A DNA stretch of 51,348 nucleotides from an uncultured cyanobacterium. Its GTDB lineage: Bacteria > Cyanobacteriota > Cyanobacteriia > PCC-6307 > Cyanobiaceae. The translations under genes were made by a program, and so were the position numbers. Within the stretch, counting starts at the first letter, position 1. The number at the start of each line of letters is the position of its first letter. The stretch lies in assembly GCA_903882285.1 (NCBI GenBank), contig CAIRWM010000076.1:1-51348 (forward strand). Direction: 5' to 3'. Positions 44,452 through 51,348 of this stretch are shown here, piece after piece. The notes below the pieces were generated by a model that did no database searches, was not told the origin of the DNA, and saw only the letters and a program-made list of their open reading frames with translations.

Positions 44452-45366
44452 ATGGACTCCCCCCTGACGATCCGCCTGTTCCGTCAGGAGGACATCCCCG
44501 TGATCACGAGCTGGGCTCGGGACGAGGGCTTTGCGCCCGGCGTGGGGGATGTGGCGATCTATCACCACTCCGACCGGCAGGGGCTGTGGGTGGGCTGGCT
44601 GGGGACGACGCCAGTGGGCTGCATCGCCGGGGTTCGCTACAACGACGCCTACGGCTTCATCGGCCTGTTTCTGGTGGCCCCGGACCAGCGCGGCAAAGGC
44701 TATGGCGTGCAGCTCTGGCAGCGGGCGCTGCAGCACCTAGCCAATCTGCCCTGCATCGGCCTGGAGGCCGCACCCGATCGCATCCACGACTACGCCGGCT
44801 GGGGCTTCCAGCCGGCCTCCACCACCACCCGCTGGCGGCGGATCGGCGACAGCGCCGCGCGCGCTGGCAGCAGCGGCAGCGACAGGTCTGGACCCGTGAG
44901 CATTGCGACGGAAGGGCAGCGACTGCTGTTGCTTCAGGGCGCGGACATTCCCCAAACAGCGGTCCAGATCTTTGACGCCAGCCGGGAAGCCTCGCCGCGC
45001 CCCCACTTCCTCTCCCAGTGGCTGGGCCACCCGAGCGGCACAGTGGTGGCCCTGGTGGATCCGGCCGGCACCTGCCACGGCTTCGGGCGCATCCGGCCCT
45101 GCCTGCTGAAGAACGGTGAGGGCTGGCGCATCGGTCCACTGCTGGCCGACCGACCGGAACTGGCGCAGCGGCTGCTGGAGGCCCTGATCGATCGCCATCC
45201 CGGCGTGGTGCTGATCGATGCCCCTGGGGCGAACCCCAACGCCGCCCTGCTGCTGGAGCGGCTGGGCTTTCAGTCCAGCTCCCAGACCCTGCGGATGTAC
45301 CGCGGCACCCCCCCCTCGGTTGGCCTGCACGACGTCTACGGCCTCGCCTGCCTGGAACTGGGATGA
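44452..45366 (+). CDS. Tandem GNAT acetyltransferase-like protein
   Basis: A 304-residue protein with two GNAT-like halves. Residues 1-140 hold the acetyl-CoA motif DQRGKGYGVQLW and strand LFLVAP. After a Ser/Gly-rich linker (about 140-152), residues 153-304 hold a second domain of the YitH/HolE type, VALVDPAGTCHGFGRIRPC and AALLLERLGFQSSSQTLRMYRG. The second domain lacks the R/Q-x-x-G-x-G/A loop. The substrate is unknown; such doubles can be amine or amino-acid acetyltransferases. Confidence 0.85.
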   Translation: MDSPLTIRLFRQEDIPVITSWARDEGFAPGVGDVAIYHHSDRQGLWVGWLGTTPVGCIAGVRYNDAYGFIGLFLVAPDQRGKGYGVQLWQRALQHLANLPCIGLEAAPDRIHDYAGWGFQPASTTTRWRRIGDSAARAGSSGSDRSGPVSIATEGQRLLLLQGADIPQTAVQIFDASREASPRPHFLSQWLGHPSGTVVALVDPAGTCHGFGRIRPCLLKNGEGWRIGPLLADRPELAQRLLEALIDRHPGVVLIDAPGANPNAALLLERLGFQSSSQTLRMYRGTPPSVGLHDVYGLACLELG

Positions 45367-45390
45367 GCGGAGCAGCCGTCCTCCACATCA

Positions 45391-45464
<74 letters not shown>

Positions 45465-45555
45465 AAGGCCACGCCCGCAGGACGCGATCCGAGTGAACCT
45501 TAGGCCGCAGGTTGGGCTGCCGCCACGCTGGCCGGTGCCGCTCCAACTGGCCGTT

Positions 45556-45561
45556 TAGGCT
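45556..45561 (+). promoter_or_regulatory. -10 element (TAGGCT) of rnpB
   Basis: TAGGCT ends six bases before the start of the RNase P RNA P1 helix, at the right distance for a transcription start. This supports TAGGCT as a working -10 box in this genome. Confidence 0.6.
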
Positions 45562-45566
45562 CAGAG

Positions 45567-46013
45567 CGAAAGCAGGCGAGGTGATCGCAATCGAGGTGGG
45601 GTCTGGCCTTTGGCCCGATCTTGGGCTCGGTTGAGGAAAGTCCGGGCTCCCCAATGGCCAGGCTTGCTGGGTAACGCCCAGTGCGGGTGACCGTGAGGAG
45701 AGTGCCACAGAAACACACCGCCGATGGCCGGCCCGGAGCGATCCGGTCCGTGCACAGGCAAGGGTGCAAAGGTGCGGTAAGAGCGCACCAGCAGCATTGA
45801 GAGATGCTGGCTCGGTAAACCCCGGCTGGGAGCAAGGCCCAGGGACAACGGTTGGCCAACTTCCCCGTCCCGTTTCAAGTGTGCCGCTCGAGGCCGCCGG
45901 CAACGGCGGTCCCAGACAGATGATCGCCCCCGCTTCCCCCGGCACCACGGCTGCCCCGGCAGTCCAGGTGACGAGCGCGGCGGGAACAGAACCCGGCTTA
46001 CGTCCTGCTTTCA
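45567..46013 (+). ncRNA. rnpB: RNase P RNA (type A)
   Basis: The catalytic RNA of RNase P. The ends pair perfectly (GAAAGCAGG at 45568-45576 with CCTGCTTTC at 46004-46012, helix P1). Universal elements are seen: GAGGAAAGTCCGGGCTCC near the 5' end, the CACAGAAACA segment, GGTGCAAAGGTGCGGTAAGAGCGCACC, GGTAAACCCC, AGACAGATGATCGCC and ACAGAACCCGGCTTAC near the 3' end. Exact ends may differ by a few bases. RNase III follows 37 bp downstream on the same strand. Confidence 0.97.
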
Positions 46014-46050
46014 CCCCCCTTCGATCCTCCTCTTCCATCACCCCGGCCCG

Positions 46051-46785
46051 ATGACCCCGGCCCGTCGCCAGCAGCTGCTCGCCTTCCTGCGCCAGCTCGG
46101 CCTTGATCCCCGGCCTCTGGACAGCGGTGAACCCGCTGCCCTGGGCCCGATCGAGGAGGCCCTCAGCCACAGCTCCGCCGGCCTGGGGCGCAACCACGAG
46201 CGGCTGGAATTCCTCGGCGACGCCGTGCTGCGGCTGGCGGCGGCAGAATTCCTCCAACGCCAGGCACCGGCGCTGAGTGTGGGCCAGTGCTCGGCCCTGC
46301 GGGCCCAGCTGGTCAGCGACCGCTGGCTGGCGGAGCTCGGCGACCGCATCAACCTGGCAGCGGTGCTGCACCTCGGATCGATGGCCGCCAGCGACCGGGC
46401 CGGCCGGGCCACCGTGCTTGCCGAGACCTGCGAGGCCCTGGTGGGCGGTTTGTATGAGGCCTGGGGCGGCGATCGGGGCGGCCTTGCCCCCGTGCACACC
46501 TGGCTCGACCCCTACTGGCAGCAGGCCACGGCCGAACTGCTCGCCGATCCGCACCGCCACAACTGGAAGTCGGCGCTGCAGGAATGGAGCCAGGGCGCTG
46601 GGCGCGGTCTGCCCCTGTACCGGTGTGAGGAGCGCAGCCGCAGCCACGGCGATCCCCGCCGCTTTCACTGCCGCGTCAGCCTGGGCGCCCACGATCTGGG
46701 CGAGGGCTGGGGGGGATCGCGCCGCGAGGCCGAACAGGAAGCTGCCCGCCAGGCCCTGGCGACACTGCCCAAGCAGACGCCCTAG
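46051..46785 (+). CDS. rnc: Ribonuclease III
   Basis: A 244-residue protein. The nuclease domain has SHSS, HERLEFLGDAVLRL and LAETCEALVGGLYEA. The C-terminal double-stranded RNA-binding domain starts NWKSALQEWSQG and ends with the helix RREAEQEAARQALATL. It processes rRNA precursors and double-stranded RNA. In the second metal-binding motif the usual Asp (ADT-x-EAL in E. coli) is Glu here (AET-C-EAL). ATG at 46051. Confidence 0.95.
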   Translation: MTPARRQQLLAFLRQLGLDPRPLDSGEPAALGPIEEALSHSSAGLGRNHERLEFLGDAVLRLAAAEFLQRQAPALSVGQCSALRAQLVSDRWLAELGDRINLAAVLHLGSMAASDRAGRATVLAETCEALVGGLYEAWGGDRGGLAPVHTWLDPYWQQATAELLADPHRHNWKSALQEWSQGAGRGLPLYRCEERSRSHGDPRRFHCRVSLGAHDLGEGWGGSRREAEQEAARQALATLPKQTP

Positions 46786-46802
46786 CCCAGAGCAGGTCCG
46801 GC

Positions 46803-46982
46803 TCAGACGGACTCGAGGGTGGTGAGGGGCAGGGTGACGAGCTTGTCCCAGTTTCCGCCCTCAAACAGCACCGCCGCCATGCGGCCGCTGATGCGCTGCA
46901 CGAAGCCCTTGTAACCGTTGTAGATGGAGCGCTCATCACGCACCACCACGGTGGCGCCGGGCAGGATCGGCAGAGTGACCAT
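46803..46982 (-). CDS. ndhS: NAD(P)H-quinone oxidoreductase subunit S (NdhS)
   Basis: A 59-residue protein read on the minus strand: [19 protein letters not shown], then [20 protein letters not shown] and [19 protein letters not shown]. It matches the small SH3-like NdhS of cyanobacteria ([24 protein letters not shown]), which binds ferredoxin at the NDH-1 complex. Its small size makes it easy to miss. It is convergent with rnc and divergent from rimM. GATAAT at about 47016-47021 on the minus strand could be its -10. Confidence 0.9.
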   Translation of the reverse strand: MVTLPILPGATVVVRDERSIYNGYKGFVQRISGRMAAVLFEGGNWDKLVTLPLTTLESV

Positions 46983-47059
46983 CGGGATGGGCCGCGAAGG
47001 AAGAAGCTGGGGGCATTATCGGAGACAGAACCCCCACCCGACGGCCCCGCGTTGCACCC

Positions 47060-47653
47060 ATGAGCCAGGCACCACCGCTGGAGGAACTGATGGAGGAACT
47101 GATGCCCGTGGGCCGGCTGGTGGCCGCCCAGGGTCTGCGCGGCGAGCTGCGCCTGCTGCCGCTGAGCGACTTCCCGGAGCGCTTCACGCGGCCGGGGCCC
47201 CGCTGGCTGGAAGGCCGCCGGGCGGAGCCGCCCCAGCAGGTGGAGCTGCTCAGCGGCCGCCAGCTGCCCGGCAAGGAGCTGTTCGTGGTGCGGCTGGGCG
47301 GCATCGACGACCGGGACGGCGCCGAGGCCTTGGTGGGCCGCCATCTGCTCGTCCCCGCGGGCGACCGGCCGGCCCTACAGCCGGGCGAATTCCACCTGCT
47401 CGATCTGATGGGGCTGGAGGTGCGCCTGCTGCCGCAGGGCCAGCGCCTCGGCCACGTCACCGACCTCATCCATGCCGGCAATGACCTGCTGGAGATCGAG
47501 CTCGACGGCGACTGGGACGGCGGGGGCAACGGGGATGGGGATGGCCCAGCCCGTCGCCTGCTGATCCCCTTCGTGGAACCGATCGTGCCGGAGGTGCACA
47601 TCGCGGCGGGCTGGGTGGGGCTCACGCCACCGCCCGGGCTGCTGGACCTCTGA
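47060..47653 (+). CDS. rimM: 16S rRNA processing / ribosome maturation factor RimM
   Basis: A 197-residue protein. The N-terminal RimM barrel is [26 protein letters not shown]. The C-terminal PRC-like barrel has [13 protein letters not shown] and ends with [15 protein letters not shown]. It assists 30S head maturation, binding S19. A Gly/Asp-rich insert ([13 protein letters not shown], about 156-168) enlarges the second domain. ATG at 47060. Confidence 0.96.
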   Translation: MSQAPPLEELMEELMPVGRLVAAQGLRGELRLLPLSDFPERFTRPGPRWLEGRRAEPPQQVELLSGRQLPGKELFVVRLGGIDDRDGAEALVGRHLLVPAGDRPALQPGEFHLLDLMGLEVRLLPQGQRLGHVTDLIHAGNDLLEIELDGDWDGGGNGDGDGPARRLLIPFVEPIVPEVHIAAGWVGLTPPPGLLDL

Positions 47654-47725
47654 ACCTCGCGGCACGGCGGGGTTCCGGTTGAATGTCCCCATTCCAAGGC
47701 TCTTAGCCCGACGGCGTCAGCGGCG

Positions 47726-49207
47726 ATGACACAGCACACCTCGGCCCCCCCCAAGCTCGTTCCGGTGATTCTCTGCGGCGGCACCGGCACCCGCCTCTGG
47801 CCCCTGTCGCGGGCCAGCTATCCCAAACAGTATTGGGCCCTGGCCGGCAAGGGCGACGAAACCCTGCTGCAGCAGACCCAGCAGCGGCTCGTGGGCCTGG
47901 CCGGCCTGGCGCCGCCGCTGCTGATCTGCAACGAGGAGCACCGCTTCATCGTCGCCGAACAGATGCGCCAGATCGGCGTCGATCCGGCGGCGATTCTGCT
48001 GGAGCCCATGGGCCGCAACACGGCCCCGGCCGTCGCCGTCGCCGCCCTGCAGGCAAGTGCCCGCGGTGAGGATCCTCTTCTGCTCATCCTGGCGGCCGAT
48101 CACGTCATCCGCGATGCCGCCCGCTTCCGCACCACGGTGGAGGCCGGCATGGACGCCGCCCGCGAGGGGCAGCTGGTGACCTTCGGTATCGTGCCCACCG
48201 CCGCGGAGACGGGCTATGGCTACATCGAGGCGGCCGAACCCCTGGCAGGGGTGCCGGTGCCCATCGCCCGCTTCGTCGAGAAGCCCGATCGCGCCACCGC
48301 CGAGGCCTTCCTGGCCACCGGTCGCTTCACCTGGAACAGCGGCATGTTCCTGTTCCGTGCCAGCGCCATCCTGGCGGAGCTGAAACGTCTGGCGCCCGAG
48401 CTGCTGGCGGCCTGCCGCAGCGCCCTGGAACACGACAGCGCCGACCTCGACTTCCTGCGGCTGGAGCGGGAGGCCTTCGCCAACTGCCCGAATGTGGCCA
48501 TTGACGTGGCGGTGATGGAGCGGACCGACCGCGGCACCGTGCTGCCCCTGGAAGCCGGTTGGAGCGACGTGGGCAGCTGGAGTGCCCTGTGGGAAACCAC
48601 CGACCACGACGCCCAGGGCAACGTGCTGCGCGGCAGGGTGATCAGCGAGGACGTGCGCAACTGCTACCTGCGCAGCGAGCACCGCCTGGTGGTTGGACTG
48701 GGCGTAGAGGATCTGGTGGTCGTCGAAACCGACGATGTGGTGCTCGTCGCTCACCGCGACCGCGCCCAGGACGTCAAGACGGTGGTGGGGCTGCTGGAGA
48801 GTGCCGGGGCCTCCGAGAGCAAGGCGCACCGCCGCATCTACCGGCCCTGGGGCTCCTACGACGGCATCACCGAGGGCGATCGCTGGCAGGTAAAGAAGAT
48901 CGTGGTCAACCCCGGGGCCTGCCTGTCGCTGCAGAAGCACCACCACCGCGCTGAACACTGGATCGTGGTGAAGGGCACCGCCGTTGTTGAGAAGGACGGC
49001 GTCGAGGAGCTGGTTGGGGAGAACCAGAGCACCTACATCCCCCTGGGCGCGCGGCACCGCCTCAGCAACCCCGGCAAGATCCCTGTGGAGATGATCGAGG
49101 TGCAGAGCGGCCCCTACCTCGGAGAAGACGACATCGTCCGCTACGACGACCTCTACGGCCGCAGCGACCAGCCCCGCAGCGACCAGCCACTGGGAGTCCA
49201 GGTCTGA
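47726..49207 (+). CDS. manC: Mannose-1-phosphate guanylyltransferase / mannose-6-phosphate isomerase (type II)
   Basis: A 493-residue bifunctional enzyme. The N-terminal pyrophosphorylase motif is GGTGTRLWPLSRASYPKQY, with FVEKPDRATAEAFL and the strand VAVMERT. The C-terminal cupin domain (about 370-470) carries VVNPGACLSLQKHHHRAEHW and GTAVVEKDG. It makes GDP-mannose from mannose-6-P and also has the isomerase domain. It supplies GDP-mannose for the surface glycans in the 10-30 kb region. ATG at 47726. Confidence 0.95.
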   Translation: MTQHTSAPPKLVPVILCGGTGTRLWPLSRASYPKQYWALAGKGDETLLQQTQQRLVGLAGLAPPLLICNEEHRFIVAEQMRQIGVDPAAILLEPMGRNTAPAVAVAALQASARGEDPLLLILAADHVIRDAARFRTTVEAGMDAAREGQLVTFGIVPTAAETGYGYIEAAEPLAGVPVPIARFVEKPDRATAEAFLATGRFTWNSGMFLFRASAILAELKRLAPELLAACRSALEHDSADLDFLRLEREAFANCPNVAIDVAVMERTDRGTVLPLEAGWSDVGSWSALWETTDHDAQGNVLRGRVISEDVRNCYLRSEHRLVVGLGVEDLVVVETDDVVLVAHRDRAQDVKTVVGLLESAGASESKAHRRIYRPWGSYDGITEGDRWQVKKIVVNPGACLSLQKHHHRAEHWIVVKGTAVVEKDGVEELVGENQSTYIPLGARHRLSNPGKIPVEMIEVQSGPYLGEDDIVRYDDLYGRSDQPRSDQPLGVQV

Positions 49208-49210
49208 GCC

Positions 49211-51148
49211 CTACTCGACCGTGACGCTTTTGGCGAGATTGCGGGGCTGATCGACGTCGAGGCCGCGGTGCGCGGCGATGTGGTAGCTGAGCAGCTGCAT
49301 CGGAATCACTGTCAGCAGCGGGCTTAGCAGCTCGTCCACCTCCGGCAGCGGCAGCAGCAGATCGAAGAGCTGCTCGGTGTCGGGGCAGGCGGGTGCCACG
49401 CCGATCAACTGGGCATCGCGGGCCTTGGCCTCCTGGGCGTTGGAGAGCACCTTCTCGAAGACCGTGCCCGGCACCGCGATCGACACCACCGGCACCCGGG
49501 CATCAAGCAGGGCGATAGGCCCGTGCTTCATCTCCCCAGCGGGATAGCCCTCGGCATGGATGTAGCTGATCTCCTTGAGCTTCAGCGCCCCCTCCATGGC
49601 GATCGGGTAGTTGATACCCCGGCCCAGGAAGATCACGTCCTGGGTCTCGGCGAACAGGTGGGCTAGGTCGGCGCAGCGCTGATCGTGGCTCTCAACCAGC
49701 TGCTGCAGCAGGGCGGGCAGGCCGCGCAGCTCCGCCACCAGGGCCCGGAGCCGCTGCGGATCCGGGCCGCCGCTGCCGTGGCCGCGGCGCTCGGCGAAGG
49801 CCACCGCCAGGCCGTAGAAGGCCAGAAGCTGGCCCAGGAAGGTCTTGGTGGCCGCCACGCCCACCTCGATGCCGGCACCGATGTCGAGGAGGTGAGGCAC
49901 TAGGCGGCCTAGGGAACTCTCAGGGCGGTTGGTGATACCGAGCAGCTTCGGCGCGAAGGCGGGGTCAGCCATCAGCTGGCGCCTCTCCTGCTCCATCGCG
50001 AGGGCCGCCAGCGTGTCGGCCGTCTCGCCCGACTGGGTGACCCCGATCGTGAGCATGTGGGGCACCAACGGCGGCGGCGAGTAGCGGAATTCACTCGCGT
50101 AGTAGACCGACGTGGGGATGCCCGCCAGCTGCTCCAGCAGATGGGCCCCCACCTGGGCGGCATGGCGGCTGGTGCCACAGGCCAAGATCTGGATCCGCTC
50201 CACGTTCTCGTAGACCTCCTCGTCCAGCGGCAGCGCCACCAAAGACAGGCCTTCGGGCGAGGGCAGGGGGCCATCCTCGGGCAGATGACGCGCCACCCAC
50301 AGCGCCGCAGTCTCGGGCTGCTCATGGATCTCCTTGAGCATGAAGTGGCGGAAGCTGCGCTTATCCGCCACGTGCTCAGTGCCGCTGAGTAGACTAGGGG
50401 AGCGCTGGACCCGCGCCCCTTGCGCGTCGTAGAGCTCGATGCCCAGCGGCGTGAGCAGGGCCACCTCGCCGTCCTCCATGGGCAGGATCGTGCGGGTGAA
50501 GCCGGCCAGGGCAGGCGTGTCACTGGCGCAGAGGAATTCCCCCTCCCCCAGACCGATCAGCAGCGGCGCCTGCTTGCGCGCCACCACCAGGCCGCTGGGC
50601 ACCTCGGCCCAGACCACCGCCAGGGCATAGGCCCCCTGCAGCAGGGGCAGCACGTCCTGCACCGCCCGCAGCAGCAGGGCGGCATCGGTGGCCTGATCCG
50701 CCGCCTGCAGCAGGCCGAGCCGCCGGGCGATCAGGTGCGGGATCACCTCCGTATCGGTATCGGAGAGGAAGGTCACCCCCTCGGCCTGCAGCTCCTCGCG
50801 CAGGCTGCGGTGATTCTCAATGATGCCGTTCTGCACCACCGCCAGCCTGCCACTGCCGTCGAGGTGGGGGTGGGCGTTGCGCTCCTCGGGCTTGCCGTGG
50901 GTGGCCCAGCGGGTATGGCCGATGCCGCACTGGCCTGGGGCTCCGAGTGCCTCATAGCGGGCCGTGAGATTGATCAGCTTACCCTCGGCCTTGAGGCAAT
51001 GCAGCTGGCCGCCCCCCGTGGCGCCGGCGGCAAGGGCCACGGTGGCGATGCCGGCGGAGTCGTAGCCGCGATATTCCAGATGGCGCAGCCCTTCGAGAAG
51101 CTGGGGTGCCGCTTCACGTGAACCGATCAGGGCAACGATGCCGCACAT
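49211..51148 (-). CDS. glmS: Glutamine--fructose-6-phosphate aminotransferase (isomerizing)
   Basis: A 645-residue protein. The N-terminal Ntn-type glutaminase opens MCGIVALIGSR with nucleophile Cys2 and has HTRWATHG. Two SIS domains follow (VTQSGETADT; GVAATKTFLGQ) and the end is NLAKSVTVE. It makes glucosamine-6-P for peptidoglycan and lipid A. The ATG at 51148 follows from the requirement that Cys2 be next to the start. It is downstream of psaC on the same strand, separated by a terminator. Confidence 0.97.
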   Translation of the reverse strand: MCGIVALIGSREAAPQLLEGLRHLEYRGYDSAGIATVALAAGATGGGQLHCLKAEGKLINLTARYEALGAPGQCGIGHTRWATHGKPEERNAHPHLDGSGRLAVVQNGIIENHRSLREELQAEGVTFLSDTDTEVIPHLIARRLGLLQAADQATDAALLLRAVQDVLPLLQGAYALAVVWAEVPSGLVVARKQAPLLIGLGEGEFLCASDTPALAGFTRTILPMEDGEVALLTPLGIELYDAQGARVQRSPSLLSGTEHVADKRSFRHFMLKEIHEQPETAALWVARHLPEDGPLPSPEGLSLVALPLDEEVYENVERIQILACGTSRHAAQVGAHLLEQLAGIPTSVYYASEFRYSPPPLVPHMLTIGVTQSGETADTLAALAMEQERRQLMADPAFAPKLLGITNRPESSLGRLVPHLLDIGAGIEVGVAATKTFLGQLLAFYGLAVAFAERRGHGSGGPDPQRLRALVAELRGLPALLQQLVESHDQRCADLAHLFAETQDVIFLGRGINYPIAMEGALKLKEISYIHAEGYPAGEMKHGPIALLDARVPVVSIAVPGTVFEKVLSNAQEAKARDAQLIGVAPACPDTEQLFDLLLPLPEVDELLSPLLTVIPMQLLSYHIAAHRGLDVDQPRNLAKSVTVE

Positions 51149-51176
51149 AGAAGAAGTGTCGCGGGAGGGAAGCCAC

Positions 51177-51201
51177 AAAAAAGCCCGGCGTAGGGCCGGG
51201 C
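51177..51201 (-). terminator. Rho-independent terminator after psaC
   Basis: On the minus strand GCCCGGC pairs with GCCGGGC across a 5-base loop and is followed by six T residues. It lies 45 bases after the psaC stop and before glmS. Confidence 0.9.
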
Positions 51202-51245
51202 CTGAGCTTATGGGCAACGGGCCCACGGGCAAGCGTGGCCGGTCT

Positions 51246-51348
<103 letters not shown>

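Overview
This GC-rich window comes from a picocyanobacterium of the Synechococcus/Cyanobium type. It carries oxygenic photosynthesis genes (psbEFLJ with ycf48 and a photosystem rubredoxin, the start of ndhC, ndhS, the end of psaC, heme oxygenase). It also has a cyanobacterial glycolate dehydrogenase pair, a type A RNase P RNA, and at least ten copies of GCGATCGC (HIP1). I saw no insertion sequences, CRISPR arrays, phage genes or rRNA.

Layout. 1-2564: a photosystem II block (divergent ndhC start, rubredoxin, ycf48, psbE-psbF-psbL-psbJ) closed by a strong terminator. 2611-9798: mainly minus-strand genes for hisS, UDP-glucuronate decarboxylase, UDP-glucose dehydrogenase, a membrane protein, a thioredoxin-like protein and the tRNA CCA-adding enzyme. 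9841-30494: a surface-glycan region. It holds all four enzymes for CMP-Kdo (kpsF/kdsD, kdsA, kdsC, kdsB), about nine glycosyltransferases or candidates, two tandem Wzy/EpsG-like membrane proteins and a PglK/MsbA-like ABC exporter. Three paralog pairs and one frameshifted gene lie here, and a UvrD/PcrA helicase and a HIT protein are embedded in it. 30542-43355: metabolism (heme oxygenase, isocitrate dehydrogenase, glcF, a four-carbon acid sugar kinase homolog, glcE, a hydrolase, an antiporter, glycogen phosphorylase). 43410-51348: small hypotheticals, a double GNAT protein, tRNA-Arg(CCU), rnpB, rnc, ndhS, rimM, manC, glmS and the psaC 3' end.

How it fits together. Ugd and the UXS-type decarboxylase make UDP-GlcA and UDP-xylose. 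ManC makes GDP-mannose and GlmS glucosamine-6-P. KpsF, KdsA, KdsC and KdsB make CMP-Kdo. The glycosyltransferases, Wzy-like proteins and exporter would assemble these into a surface polysaccharide. I recognise no Kdo transferase of the WaaA or KpsC/KpsS type. Two unassigned proteins (15117-16025 and 21333-22427) carry, in the same order, an acidic-G motif, an HP motif and a late Ser/Thr motif like those of bacterial sialyltransferases, whose donors are CMP-activated ulosonic acids. They are my best candidates for the missing CMP-Kdo users and for an undescribed system here; this is inference.

Starts were chosen by eye. GTG and TTG starts are frequent, so several 5' ends are uncertain.
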